Origin: Rhizophagus prolifer
Lineage: Eukaryota; Glomeromycota; Glomeromycetes; Glomerales; Glomeraceae
Assembly (NCBI GenBank): GCA_019425655.1
Contig: NQWY01024827.1
Location: forward strand, 62,001-126,000
Reading direction: 5' to 3'
Length of the DNA stretch: 64,000 nt
Part shown: piece after piece, positions 35,467 through 45,250 of the stretch
Numbering within the stretch: position 1 is the first letter of the stretch
How the letters are laid out: each line of letters begins with the position of its first letter
Notes under the pieces: model-generated
The model's input: only the letters and a program-made list of their open reading frames with translations
The model's database searches: none
What the model was told of the DNA's origin: nothing
Position numbers and translations under genes: made by a program

Positions 35467-36416
35467 TGAAAAGAAAAGAATTTCTAAAATATATTGGAGG
35501 CGGAAGTCTTGCTTTGACATTAGCGCCTAATCTTTTGTTAGCAGAACAATTTGATCTATTAAAAAAAGAATCTGCATACAAGCTGACTATTTTACATACC
35601 AATGATCAACACAGCAGGATTGAACCTTTTGCTGATTCGTTTAAAAGTAATCCCAACCAAGGCGGTTTTGCCAGAAGAGCATCATTGATCAAGAAAATCA
35701 GGAGCGAGGAAAAAAATGTGTTGCTTTTGGATTCCGGCGATATTTTCCAGGGAACACCTTACTTCAATTTCTTTGGCGGCGAATTGGAATTTAAACTGAT
35801 GAGTATGATGCAATATGATGCGTCAACAATGGGAAATCACGATTTTGATAATGGCTTGGAAGGTTTTCTGAAAGTCCTTCCGAATGCAAAATTTCCTTTC
35901 ATTTGCTCTAATTATGATTTCAAAAATACAATCCTTGATGGAAAAACCGAGCAATATAAAATCTTCAACAAAGACGGAATCAGAATAGGAATTTTTGGAG
36001 TCGGAATCGAGCTGAATGGCTTGGTTGGAAAGAAGAACTATGCAGAAACGGTTTATCACGATCCAATTGAAGTGGCTCAGCATTATGCCGATTTTTTAAG
36101 AAACGAGAAAAAATGTGATTTGGTAATTTGCTTGTCCCACATTGGTTTTGATTACCAGGATCAGCCTGAGAAAATGTCGGATAAACATTTGGCAGCAAAA
36201 ACTTCCGGAATAGATTTGATTTTAGGAGGCCATACACATACTTTTTTGAAAGAACCATTAAGCTTTCAGAATAAAGACGGTAAAAATGTCATTGTCAATC
36301 AGGTAGGCTGGGCAGGGATTTTATTAGGAAGATTAGATTTTTATTTTGATAAAAACAAAAACATAAAAAATATTTCGTGGAATAATCAGTTAATAGATGA
36401 AAGCATAATAGTTTAA
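35466..36416 (+). CDS. 5'-nucleotidase-type metallophosphatase, secreted
   Basis: 316 residues. The start MKRKEFLKYIGGGSLALTLA is a Tat-like signal with KR in place of the twin arginines. The metallophosphatase domain has all metal motifs: ILHTNDQHSRIEP (DxH), LLLDSGDIFQGTP (GD), STMGNHDFDNGLEG (GNHD), ICLSHIGFD and LILGGHTHTFL (GHxH). It is the catalytic half of an UshA-like enzyme; the substrate domain is the preceding gene. The porZ start follows at once. Confidence 0.9.
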   Translation: MKRKEFLKYIGGGSLALTLAPNLLLAEQFDLLKKESAYKLTILHTNDQHSRIEPFADSFKSNPNQGGFARRASLIKKIRSEEKNVLLLDSGDIFQGTPYFNFFGGELEFKLMSMMQYDASTMGNHDFDNGLEGFLKVLPNAKFPFICSNYDFKNTILDGKTEQYKIFNKDGIRIGIFGVGIELNGLVGKKNYAETVYHDPIEVAQHYADFLRNEKKCDLVICLSHIGFDYQDQPEKMSDKHLAAKTSGIDLILGGHTHTFLKEPLSFQNKDGKNVIVNQVGWAGILLGRLDFYFDKNKNIKNISWNNQLIDESIIV

Positions 36417-36417
36417 G

Positions 36418-38694
36418 ATGAAAAAAATTTTATTACTTATATCAATTTTTATAACTCTGATTTCTCAGGCGCAGACAACCAAATGGAGTGATTTGTTTTC
36501 GTACAATAACGTTTTGGTAATACGTGAAGATGGAGATCGTATAATTGCGGCTACCGAGAATGGCATCTTTTACTATTATCCAGGAACAGGAGAGATTAAA
36601 AAGCTATCAAAAGCCAATGGTTTGCATGAAGTTAAAATTTCTGCCTTTGATTATAATGCAGAAACTCAAATGGGCATTGTGGGTTATCAAAGTGGTTCAC
36701 TTGATGTAATTACTCCTAACGGTATTTTTATGGTAGTTGACATTCCTTTGGCAACAGGTTATAATGGTAGTAAAAATATAAATCATATATCCATTAATGG
36801 TGATAGAGCAATTATTTCATCAGGTTATGGCTTATCAATTTTTAATGTTTCGAGAAGAGAGTTTGGGGATACTGCATTTTTTGCTGTAGGGGGAGTTTAT
36901 CAGGCTGTAAATGCAGCAGTATTAAAGGATAACGTTGTATATGCAGCGACCGACGCAGGACTAAAGTTTCATGAGGTTAATTCCACATTTCCCATATATT
37001 CCAGTTGGGCAAACTTTCAGTCGGGAGCTTTTAAAAAAGTAGATGCAAATGCTGTTATTGCTTTTGCAAGTAATAATCAGGTCAAATATGGTACAGGAAC
37101 AACTTTTTCAACAATTCCCAGAACGTTCACCAATATTCAGGATGTGAAAGTTACAAATAATCAGATCATCGTATCCGATGAATCACAGGTTTATGTTTAT
37201 GGTACAAATGGAATTCAGCAGAAGAATTTTAATGCGGGAGAATTGATCAATACTGCTTTGGTATATAATACTGCTTTATTTACAGGAACCAAGGTTTCCG
37301 GGATGTATAATGAACAAAAAAGTAGTTTTAAACCAGATGGACCCTATAATAATAGATCTTATAAATTATCCCTTCTCAATAATCAGATGTGGGTATCTTC
37401 CGGAAACAGAGACGCAGACCCTGTTGCTACGCCTACAAAACCTAATGAACAAAAAATTGGTTATTATCATTACGATGGCACAAAGTGGAACTACCCGCAA
37501 TATTTTGTTAACAATTCGTCCATCCTTTTTAATATTTTGGATGTAGTTCCGGATCCATCTGATCCTAACACCGTTTATTTTACAAACTTTATTAGTAATG
37601 AATCTGCTCCAGCTGAGAAGGGTGTTTACAAAATGAAAAATAATGAGTTTGTAAAAAGATATAACTTTAATAATGGTAGTGCTTATTATTACAGACCTGT
37701 AGGGCTTACTTTTGATGAGCAAAATAACCTTTTCTGTAGTGTACAATGTACCATCCCGGCATTAAGCGGTAACTGTAGTGTTTCCAGTTTTTATCTGTTT
37801 AATAAAACCGCAGATGCTTTTGGGGCAGATCCTTTTACTACTTTTAATATCGGGGGTGTACAAAAACCGCTTACGAAAAACGGTATTATATATATTCCTG
37901 CACCTTTCTTTTCGGATGGTGGACTCTTGATGTATGACTACAATAATACTGCAGCATCAACATCGGATGACAAATTCAAAGTTTTAAAAACCACTAATAA
38001 TTTACCTATCAATGGAACTTCATCTGTATCTGTGGATAATAATGATGATGTATGGATAGGGAATGGAGAAGGGCTTAGAATTCTATCTAACCCCAAATCT
38101 GCTATCTTGGAAGAAAATCCGCAGACCGATCCTATTGTTATTGAAGAAAATGGATTGGCCGAAGAACTTTTCAGGGATGCGAAAATTTTACAGATTGTAG
38201 TAGATTCCGGAAATCAAAAATGGATTTCTGTTGATGGTGGTGGTGTTTTTTATATCACACCCAATGGTGATAGAACAATTTATCATTTTACTAAGTCTAA
38301 TTCATCCTTACCCAACAACAGTGTAACAGATATCAAAATTGATGAAAAAACAGGCAAAGTTTATTTTGCGACTACAGATGGTATTGTAGTTTATCAAGGT
38401 GATGTTTCTGAAGTTACATCCAATTTTGGTAATGTATTGGTTTATCCAAATCCGGTAGTGTATGCTCAATACAAAGGTAATGTTAGAATCCGTGGATTAG
38501 CACAAAAAACAAATATCAGAATTACTGATGCTGCTGGTAATCTTGTACATTCCGCAGTCGCGAATGGTGGTTATTTTGAGTGGAATCTTAATAATCAACG
38601 TGGTGTGAGAGTGGCTTCGGGGATCTATTATGTCTTGATGACAAACGAAGACGGAACAGATAAGGCTACCGCAAAAATTGCCGTTGTGAACTAA
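36418..38694 (+). CDS. porZ: Type IX secretion protein PorZ
   Basis: 758 residues. Signal peptide (LLLISIFITLISQAQ), then two seven-bladed beta-propeller regions starting WSDLFSYNNVLVIREDGDRI, with repeated DGIxxxY blades, and a C-terminal sorting-type domain beginning VYPNPVVYAQYKGNVRIRG and ending ATAKIAVVN. PorZ is part of the surface attachment complex (PorU-V-Q-Z) that cleaves sorting signals and adds A-LPS to cargo. The gene before recO is a conserved Bacteroidetes arrangement. Confidence 0.9.
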   Translation: MKKILLLISIFITLISQAQTTKWSDLFSYNNVLVIREDGDRIIAATENGIFYYYPGTGEIKKLSKANGLHEVKISAFDYNAETQMGIVGYQSGSLDVITPNGIFMVVDIPLATGYNGSKNINHISINGDRAIISSGYGLSIFNVSRREFGDTAFFAVGGVYQAVNAAVLKDNVVYAATDAGLKFHEVNSTFPIYSSWANFQSGAFKKVDANAVIAFASNNQVKYGTGTTFSTIPRTFTNIQDVKVTNNQIIVSDESQVYVYGTNGIQQKNFNAGELINTALVYNTALFTGTKVSGMYNEQKSSFKPDGPYNNRSYKLSLLNNQMWVSSGNRDADPVATPTKPNEQKIGYYHYDGTKWNYPQYFVNNSSILFNILDVVPDPSDPNTVYFTNFISNESAPAEKGVYKMKNNEFVKRYNFNNGSAYYYRPVGLTFDEQNNLFCSVQCTIPALSGNCSVSSFYLFNKTADAFGADPFTTFNIGGVQKPLTKNGIIYIPAPFFSDGGLLMYDYNNTAASTSDDKFKVLKTTNNLPINGTSSVSVDNNDDVWIGNGEGLRILSNPKSAILEENPQTDPIVIEENGLAEELFRDAKILQIVVDSGNQKWISVDGGGVFYITPNGDRTIYHFTKSNSSLPNNSVTDIKIDEKTGKVYFATTDGIVVYQGDVSEVTSNFGNVLVYPNPVVYAQYKGNVRIRGLAQKTNIRITDAAGNLVHSAVANGGYFEWNLNNQRGVRVASGIYYVLMTNEDGTDKATAKIAVVN

Positions 38695-38697
38695 TCA

Positions 38698-39375
38698 ATG
38701 ACACAGGAAGTTTTTTTATTGTCATATACAAAATATGGAGATCACGATGCTGTTCTCCATTGTTTTTGTAAGGAAAATGGATTCGAAAGTTTCTTTGCAA
38801 AAGGAATTTATGCTCCAAAGAACAAAAAGAAAGCATTCCTGTTTCCTTTGAACCAGCTATTTCTTCAGACATCAGACAGAAAGAAGAATATCCGGAATAT
38901 ATTGAAGATAGAGCAAAAGAATGCTAATCTCTTCAGTTCTGATATCAGAAAAAATTCCATTTTGTTTTTTGTATCGGATCTGTTGAATCAGGTTCTCAGA
39001 AATGAAAGTCAGAATCAGAATATTTTTTATGAAATAACTAATTTTCTATATGAATTGCAAACAGAAAATTTCCAGTCACATTTGGTTTTTATTTTCCAGT
39101 TACTGAAGCATCAGGGTTTACAACCATTATTCAACCAACATGTTTTTTTGAACCCTGAGTCCGGAAACTTCGAAGAAACTGAATCACATCATTTTTTTAA
39201 TAAGGATATTTCAGCCATTTGGAAAGAATTGTTGGTGTCAGAAAATCCTTATGACATTAAATTTAGCAGGATTGTAAAACAAAATTTTCTGGACTCTATT
39301 TTAGTATATTACCATTATCATTTAGCAGATTTTAGAGAGCCAAAATCCCTAGAAATTATTAAAGAAATTTTTTAA
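38698..39375 (+). CDS. recO: DNA repair protein RecO
   Basis: 225 residues. N-terminal OB-fold with EVFLLSYTKYGDHDAVLHCF and FFAKGIYAPKNKKKAFLFPL, central helices, and the C-terminal region (FIFQLLKHQGLQPLF) usual for RecO, without clear zinc cysteines. It loads RecA with RecR by annealing ssDNA in RecF-pathway repair. Starts three bases after porZ stop and ends two bases before the acetyltransferase. Confidence 0.9.
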   Translation: MTQEVFLLSYTKYGDHDAVLHCFCKENGFESFFAKGIYAPKNKKKAFLFPLNQLFLQTSDRKKNIRNILKIEQKNANLFSSDIRKNSILFFVSDLLNQVLRNESQNQNIFYEITNFLYELQTENFQSHLVFIFQLLKHQGLQPLFNQHVFLNPESGNFEETESHHFFNKDISAIWKELLVSENPYDIKFSRIVKQNFLDSILVYYHYHLADFREPKSLEIIKEIF

Positions 39376-39377
39376 TT

Positions 39378-39869
39378 ATGATTATCAAAGCAAAAGAAAA
39401 AGATATTCCCACCATTCAGGACTTAGCAAAAAAGTCATGGATTGTTGCTTATGCCGATATTTTGAAACAAGATCAGATTGATTACATGTTGGATATGATG
39501 TACTCTGAAGAAGCTTTGAAAAAACATTTCGAAAACCCCAATTTTCATTATTATCTGATCCGGGAAGAAAATCAATTTTTAGGTTTTGTTGGGTTTGAAT
39601 TCCATCAAGAACCGGAAACTACAAAGCTCCATAGGATTTACTTTTTGAAAGAAGCACAAGGAAAAGGCTTAGGCAAAGAAGTTTTGGAATTTGTGAAAAA
39701 TGAAGCTAAGAAAAATGGAAACCGAAGACTGATTCTAACGGTTAATAAAAATAATTCTGCTCAAAAATTTTATGAATATCAAGGATTTAAAATTTATGAA
39801 GAAAAAATTTTGGATGTTGGAAACGGTTATGTAATGGATGACTATCTGATGGAATTACCAATTAGCTGA
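39378..39869 (+). CDS. GNAT family N-acetyltransferase
   Basis: 163 residues. GNAT motif A: LHRIYFLKEAQGKGLGKEVL, with the Q/RxxGxG/A acetyl-CoA loop (QGKGLG), then LILTVNKNNSAQKFYEYQGF for motif B. Substrate unknown; small polyamine- or amino-acid-acetylating members look like this. Last gene of the porZ-recO operon, overlapping the convergent recG stop by eight bases. Confidence 0.88.
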   Translation: MIIKAKEKDIPTIQDLAKKSWIVAYADILKQDQIDYMLDMMYSEEALKKHFENPNFHYYLIREENQFLGFVGFEFHQEPETTKLHRIYFLKEAQGKGLGKEVLEFVKNEAKKNGNRRLILTVNKNNSAQKFYEYQGFKIYEEKILDVGNGYVMDDYLMELPIS

Positions 39870-41949
39870 TCTGCGACCATTTATTTTTTCCTTTATATTG
39901 CCTGATGTAATACTGTTTCATCACTTGATTATCAGGATGATTGAGAAGAGAATCTCTTTCCAGGATTTTTTCAACAGTTGATTTTGAAGCTTTGATAATT
40001 GCAGAATCTTCTATCAGGCTTAATTTTTTGAAATCGATGACACCACTTTGCTGAGTTCCGAGAATATCACCAGGACCACGCAATTCCATATCAACTTCCG
40101 AGATTTTGAAACCATTATTGGTCTGAACCATCGTTTTGATTCTCGTTCGGCTTTCTTTGCTCAACTTATCGTCTGTCATCAGGATACAATAACTTTGTTC
40201 TGTGCCTCTTCCAACACGCCCCCGTAATTGATGAAGCTGTGACAACCCAAATCTTTCCGCACTTTCAATCACCATTACAGAAGCATTCGGAACGTTGACG
40301 CCAACTTCTATTACAGTTGTTGCAACCATAATATGGGCATTTCCGGAAGCGAAGAATTGCATATTGATATCTTTCTCTGCAGGTTTCATTCTTCCGTGCA
40401 CCATTATTACATTATAGCTTTTGAAAAAAGTCATAACGTGGTCTAGGCCTTCCATCAGGTTTTTGTAATCCATTGTTTCCGATTCTTCGATGAGCGGATA
40501 TACAAAGTAGATCTGGCGACCTTTTTCAATCTCATCCCTGCAAAATTGATACACGGAAAGTCTGTCTTTTTCCCGTCTGTGTGCCGTAATGATTGGTTTT
40601 CTTCCCACAGGCATTTCGTCAATAACAGAAACATCCAGATCCGAATAAAAACTCATCGCCAACGTCCTCGGAATCGGTGTTGCTGTCATTACCAAAATAT
40701 GAGGCGGAATATTATTTTTTGCCCAAAGTTTCGCACGTTGAGCTACTCCAAACCTATGTTGTTCATCAATAATGGCCAAACCAAGATTTTGGAATTTTAC
40801 TTTATCTTCCAAAATGGCGTGTGTTCCAATAAGGATGGAAAGTTGTCCGTTTTCCAATTCTTCGTGGATGATTTTTCTTTCCGAAGTTTTGGATGAGCCG
40901 GTCAAAAGTCTGACATTGATATCCGTATTTTGCAATAATTCTTGTATTGAATTGAAATGCTGCTGCGCCAAGATTTCCGTCGGAGCCATCAGACAAGACT
41001 GGAATCCGTTATCCATCGCGATCAACATCGTTAACAAAGCAACCATCGTTTTTCCTGAGCCTACATCGCCTTGCAAAAGACGATTCATTTGAGTCGAACG
41101 TTTCATATCGGTTCTGATTTCTTTTAGAACACGTTTTTGAGCGTTCGTTAATTCGAAAGGAAGATTATTGTTATAGAAATTAGTGAAATGATCACCGACA
41201 ATTGGGAACGGATTTCCAAATGATTTTGTTTTCTGATGCAGTTTTTTCAAGCCATAGCCTAGCTGAAAGAAAAAAGCTTCCTCAAATTTCAATCGTCTGT
41301 CAGCCGCTTCAAAATGTTTGAAATCTTTTGGAAAATGAATGTTGTAATAGGAATTCAGCCTTCCCATTAATTTCATCGATTTTAAAAGATAATCCGGCAG
41401 ATTTTCTGAAATCAGTCGAGGCAGATCTTTTAAAAGGTTGAAAATGATATTTTGAAAAAACTTATTATTAATGCCTCGCTTACTCAGTTTTTCACTTCCA
41501 GGATAAACCGGTAAAAGCGTACCTGACAACGCTTTTTTTTCATCGGCTTCAATCTCTGGATGAGGCATCGAAAAATTCCCATTGAACAGGTTAACTTTCC
41601 CAAAAATAAAGATTTCTTTATTTAACGGAATCGAATCTTTCATCCAATTCGTATATCGGAACCAAACTAAATCCATCGTTCCGGTTTCATCCCGAAATTT
41701 TGCAGACAAACGTTTTCCCTTTTCGTAAACAACTTCCTGGATATCTGTGATTTTTCCTCTCAACTGAATATCCGCATCCGGCTCTTTTGTCAAATCACCG
41801 ATTTTGTAAATCTTACTTTTATCAATATAACGTATGGGATAAAAGGTCAGCAAATCTTCCACAGTCGAGATTCCCAACACGTTTTTGATGAGTTTTGCGC
41901 GTTCGGTTCCGATATTTTTGAGAAATTCTATGGAAGTTTCTAAAGTCAA
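39862..41949 (-). CDS. recG: ATP-dependent DNA helicase RecG
   Basis: 695 residues from a TTG (LTLETSIEFLKNIGTERAK), the point where homologues begin. The open frame goes on to another TTG at 42000, but that upstream part lies in a dispersed repeat. OB-type wedge domain (DIQLRGKITDIQEVVYEKG), then Walker A LQGDVGSGKTMVALL, DEQH box, QRVGRAGR-like LHQLRGRVGRGTEQS, and the RecG tail LRGPGDILGTQQSG. It unwinds forked and Holliday DNA in repair. No ATG fits the N-terminus, so the alternative start is real or the gene is misread there. Confidence 0.93.
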   Translation of the reverse strand: MTLETSIEFLKNIGTERAKLIKNVLGISTVEDLLTFYPIRYIDKSKIYKIGDLTKEPDADIQLRGKITDIQEVVYEKGKRLSAKFRDETGTMDLVWFRYTNWMKDSIPLNKEIFIFGKVNLFNGNFSMPHPEIEADEKKALSGTLLPVYPGSEKLSKRGINNKFFQNIIFNLLKDLPRLISENLPDYLLKSMKLMGRLNSYYNIHFPKDFKHFEAADRRLKFEEAFFFQLGYGLKKLHQKTKSFGNPFPIVGDHFTNFYNNNLPFELTNAQKRVLKEIRTDMKRSTQMNRLLQGDVGSGKTMVALLTMLIAMDNGFQSCLMAPTEILAQQHFNSIQELLQNTDINVRLLTGSSKTSERKIIHEELENGQLSILIGTHAILEDKVKFQNLGLAIIDEQHRFGVAQRAKLWAKNNIPPHILVMTATPIPRTLAMSFYSDLDVSVIDEMPVGRKPIITAHRREKDRLSVYQFCRDEIEKGRQIYFVYPLIEESETMDYKNLMEGLDHVMTFFKSYNVIMVHGRMKPAEKDINMQFFASGNAHIMVATTVIEVGVNVPNASVMVIESAERFGLSQLHQLRGRVGRGTEQSYCILMTDDKLSKESRTRIKTMVQTNNGFKISEVDMELRGPGDILGTQQSGVIDFKKLSLIEDSAIIKASKSTVEKILERDSLLNHPDNQVMKQYYIRQYKGKNKWSQIS

Positions 41950-41992
41950 ACAAGAAAAATTTGTTCCGACTAATTTCGGGAAAATTAAAGTA

Positions 41993-42020
41993 AACCACAA
42001 AAGTCACAAAAGAAAAACGC
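41993..42020 (+). repeat. Dispersed accacaaa repeat upstream of recG
   Basis: TAAACCACAAAAGTCACAAAAG and acgcaaaat; same block as at 62739 and reverse complement of that at 16393. It covers the position of the upstream in-frame TTG of recG. Confidence 0.5.
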
Positions 42021-42073
42021 AAAATTTGTCATCCCGGAAAAGAATGTAGCATTAATTTTCTTTTGAATTTAAA

Positions 42074-42607
42074 TTAATCCTTAATCTTCGACCTGAACTT
42101 TTTCTGGTAGCTTTCCCATTCTTTTCGGGTCTTGATGTTTTTATATTCGTCGGAAGCAATCATTGTGAAATAGGGTTCCACTTCTTTGGCTTTGAGCGCT
42201 CCGGAAAGGCTGGTGATTGGATCTGCTTTTTCATCCAGAAAAACCATTGTCGGAATCATATTGATGTTCATATACTTGGAAAACTGGTGAAGCGGATTTT
42301 TTGTTTTCTTGTTTTTATAGTCAGGATTGATGAATGTATGTCCGGCAAAACTAACCGTCTCATTGCCGTCACTTTCGAACTTAACAGCATAGAATTTTTC
42401 ATTGATAATCTTCGCAATCTCCGGATGATTGAACGTGAATTTGTCCATCTCTTTACAAGGCGCACACCAATCAGCATAGAAGTCAATCAGAATTTTTTTT
42501 GGCTCTTTTTTCTGCGCAGCCAAAGCCTGCGTCATCGTCATCCAGCGGACCTGTGCAAAAACCGAGGCTTGAATTAGAAATAAGGTTAATAATAGTATTT
42601 TTTTCAT
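42074..42607 (-). CDS. Secreted thioredoxin-family protein
   Basis: 177 residues. Signal peptide (LLLTLFLIQASVFAQ), then a thioredoxin fold: KKILIDFYADWCAPCKEMDKF with the CAPC redox pair, followed by MIPTMVFLDEKADPITSL with the cis-proline. The CxxC spelling and helix EMDKFTFNHPEIA are like Thioredoxin_7/DsbD-gamma-type proteins in the periplasm, used for reducing or maturing exported proteins. One-gene unit between recG and a peptide transporter. Confidence 0.9.
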   Translation of the reverse strand: MKKILLLTLFLIQASVFAQVRWMTMTQALAAQKKEPKKILIDFYADWCAPCKEMDKFTFNHPEIAKIINEKFYAVKFESDGNETVSFAGHTFINPDYKNKKTKNPLHQFSKYMNINMIPTMVFLDEKADPITSLSGALKAKEVEPYFTMIASDEYKNIKTRKEWESYQKKFRSKIKD

Positions 42608-42661
42608 CTGTGTTTATATTCAGTTAGCTTTCCATAATTATAGACGTTTCAATGATTCAGT

Positions 42662-44173
42662 TTACTTTACACCTTGCATTAGTTTTTTTACAAAAGGTGA
42701 AATCAAAATTAATATTACTCCGGCAATTAGAGCGTATAATCCCAATTGTTTATATCCATCGGTATAAGTGATGAGCGCATCATAGTTGTTGGCGCTGGCT
42801 TTTACCTTTGCCATTCCTGCACCTATTTGTCCCGCAACATATTGTCCATAAGCAGAGGCAAGAAACCACATTCCCATCATCATTCCCTGTAGTTTTTCTG
42901 TGGACAGTTTTGTCATAATAGACAGTCCGATTGGTGATAAACATAGTTCTCCGAAAGTGATCACTAATAATGCAATGGTAAAAATATTAAGCGAGGTGAT
43001 CCCTTGCAGATTAGCGAAAAATTTGGTTCCGAAAAGAATATAATAACCTAGTCCCAGGAATATAAAGCCTAATCCGAATTTATTAATAGTATTCGGTTCC
43101 AGTTTCTTTTTATTTAACCAGATCCAAAGTAATCCAACCAGAGGTGCCAGAAAAATGATAAAGAAAGCACCACCAGAATTGTTAACGCCATTTGGATCCA
43201 ATCCGAAAAGGTCTTTGTTGAGGTTTTTCGCTGCGAAGATACTTAATGAACCGCCGCTCTGTTCGTAGATTCCCCAGAATAAAATGGAGAAAATAATGAA
43301 AATCAACGCTGCCCAAAGTTTTTTGCGTTCGGCTGAATTCACTTTTGTCATCTCATAAAAAAGATAGAGCAGTGTCAATGGTCCTACCGTCCACATAAAA
43401 TAATCCGTGTATTGCGGAACGGAAACCATTATCATAATCAACGGAATAAAAACTAATGATAAAATGTAAACGCCATATTCTTTCCATTTGTCCAGTGGAG
43501 AAAATGTACCGTCAGCATTCACCTTTTGAGGCTGAAGTCCAATTGGTCCAAGGCTTCTTTGTGTAAAAATGAAATTAATCAGACTAACGACCATAACGAT
43601 AGCCGCTAATCCAAAAGCTACATTCCATCTTTTGTACTCCGGAATCAGATCTGAAAACATTTCGCCCTTTCCAATAGCAATACAAAGATAGCCTCCCAAT
43701 AGCGCTCCAAGGTTGATTCCTGCATAGAACAGGGAAAATCCCGCATCTGTTCTGCTGTCATTAGGCTTATATAGTTTTCCAACCATTGTGGAGATATTCG
43801 GTTTGAAAAATCCTGTTCCCACAACAGTGAATGAAATTCCTAAAAAGAAATAATCGTGAGGATTGGCCGCAAGAATAAGGCTTCCGATAATCATCAGAAT
43901 TCCGCCCCAAAATAAAGATTTTCTGAATCCAAGAATCTTATCGGCAAACAAACCGCCTACAAATGTAAATGCATAAACAAATGCCTGCGTTGCGCCATAT
44001 TGAAGATTAGCCTGTTCATCGCCAAATTTTAATTGGGAAATCATAAAGAAAACGAGCATTCCCCGCATTCCATAAAAGCAAAAACGCTCCCACATTTCTG
44101 AGAAAAATAAAGACCAAATCTGTTTAGGGTATTTGCCTTTGAAATTCTGAATTTCTTCGAGGGTAAGATTCAT
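42662..44173 (-). CDS. POT family peptide/proton symporter (1)
   Basis: 503 residues, 12-14 membrane helices. The POT signature SEMWERFCFYGMRGMLVFF (ExxERFxYY) opens the protein; FKPNISTMVGKLY is the second PTR2 signature, and LSPIGLSIMTKLS comes near the end. It brings in di- and tripeptides with protons. First of three POT genes in 7 kb; the YhcG-like gene stands 22 bases upstream on the same strand. Confidence 0.93.
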   Translation of the reverse strand: MNLTLEEIQNFKGKYPKQIWSLFFSEMWERFCFYGMRGMLVFFMISQLKFGDEQANLQYGATQAFVYAFTFVGGLFADKILGFRKSLFWGGILMIIGSLILAANPHDYFFLGISFTVVGTGFFKPNISTMVGKLYKPNDSRTDAGFSLFYAGINLGALLGGYLCIAIGKGEMFSDLIPEYKRWNVAFGLAAIVMVVSLINFIFTQRSLGPIGLQPQKVNADGTFSPLDKWKEYGVYILSLVFIPLIMIMVSVPQYTDYFMWTVGPLTLLYLFYEMTKVNSAERKKLWAALIFIIFSILFWGIYEQSGGSLSIFAAKNLNKDLFGLDPNGVNNSGGAFFIIFLAPLVGLLWIWLNKKKLEPNTINKFGLGFIFLGLGYYILFGTKFFANLQGITSLNIFTIALLVITFGELCLSPIGLSIMTKLSTEKLQGMMMGMWFLASAYGQYVAGQIGAGMAKVKASANNYDALITYTDGYKQLGLYALIAGVILILISPFVKKLMQGVK

Positions 44174-44195
44174 AATAAGTTTATGATATTAAATT

Positions 44196-45182
44196 TTAAT
44201 TATTGTTTTCTTTGTCTAGCTCAAACCGGATTCTATCTTGGTCTATAATCTGTTTCAGTTCTTCCTCTTTTGGAAGGTAGAGCAGATATTTGCTTGCAAA
44301 AAGATTGTTTTTATCATTAAGGACAGAATATTTTACAATGGTTTCATCTTTTTCAGAACACAGCAAAATTCCGATTGTCGGATTGTCACCTTCGTTGCGT
44401 TTCAAATCATCATACATTCTCACATACATATCGATTTGTCCAATGTCCTGATGAGAAAGTTCTCCGGTTTTTAAATCAATGATGACAAAGCATTTCAGAA
44501 TATAATTGTAAAAAACCAAGTCGATATAAAAATCTGAAGTATCTGTAGAAATATGCTGCTGCCTGGCTACGAAGGCGAAACCTTTCCCAAACTCAAGCAG
44601 AAATTTCTGAATGTGATCAATAATGGCAGTTTCGATTTCTTTTTCCGAAATCTTTTCATTCGTTTTTAATCCTAAAAATTCAAAAATGTATGGGTCCTTC
44701 AGAACGCTTTGGATATTCTCAACAGGAGATTTCTTATGTTCCAAAACTCTTTCGTAAGCCAGAGAATTGATTTGTCTTTTGAGGTCTCTGGAACTCCAGT
44801 TATTTTGTATAGATTCCTCAATGTAATAATTGATTTTTGCGGTAGAATCTATGTTTAATAGTAATCTATAGTGAGTCCAACTCAATTGTTGACGCACTGC
44901 GTCAAGAATTGGAAAAGTTTTATAAAACTTCCTCATATTAGAAAGATTCGTATAATCAAAGCCTTTCCCGAATTCGAGAGTCAGTTTTTTAGAAAGATTT
45001 TTTAGTATAAATTTTCCATACTCTGCACGCTCATTTCCTTTTTGTTCATCTTCTACAATGAGTTGTCCAATTTGCCAATAAGAAATTAATAGGGTAGAAT
45101 TCGCCATTCGAAAAACACGTTCGCGCGATTGATTAATAATTTCTTTTACGGAAAGAAACAAAGAGTCTTCTGAGATTTCCAT
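44196..45182 (-). CDS. YhcG-type PDDEXK nuclease family protein (DUF1016)
   Basis: 328 residues. N-terminal DUF1016 helices: ISYWQIGQLIVEDEQKG, FGKGFDYTNLSNMRKFYKTF and QLSWTHYRLLLNI, then the nuclease core FYIDLVFYNYILKCFVIIDLKTG with the D-x-K type catalytic ends (D in IDLVFY, D-x-K in IDLKTG). Homologues (YhcG/RpnC-like) occur next to restriction systems or alone in accessory spots; their role is not well settled. Here it separates two peptide-transporter genes. The upstream hairpin at 45197 cuts it off from the next POT gene. Confidence 0.9.
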   Translation of the reverse strand: MEISEDSLFLSVKEIINQSRERVFRMANSTLLISYWQIGQLIVEDEQKGNERAEYGKFILKNLSKKLTLEFGKGFDYTNLSNMRKFYKTFPILDAVRQQLSWTHYRLLLNIDSTAKINYYIEESIQNNWSSRDLKRQINSLAYERVLEHKKSPVENIQSVLKDPYIFEFLGLKTNEKISEKEIETAIIDHIQKFLLEFGKGFAFVARQQHISTDTSDFYIDLVFYNYILKCFVIIDLKTGELSHQDIGQIDMYVRMYDDLKRNEGDNPTIGILLCSEKDETIVKYSVLNDKNNLFASKYLLYLPKEEELKQIIDQDRIRFELDKENNN

Positions 45183-45196
45183 TATACGAATTTAAC

Positions 45197-45224
45197 AAAA
45201 AACCACCGAATATCCGGTGGTTTG
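45197..45224 (-). terminator. Intrinsic terminator after POT transporter 2
   Basis: Stem aaaccaccg / cggtggttt with a short loop, 27 bases past the stop. Confidence 0.8.
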
Positions 45225-45250
45225 AATTTATAAATCAATGTGAAAATTTT

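Noticed and set aside
41950-42000. 51-base N-terminal extension of recG
   Set aside because: It begins at a TTG inside a dispersed repeat and has no family likeness; the inner TTG fits homologues.
44196-45182. New multi-gene defence system around the YhcG-like gene
   Set aside because: The neighbours are peptide transporters; no methylase, helicase or other defence gene is present.
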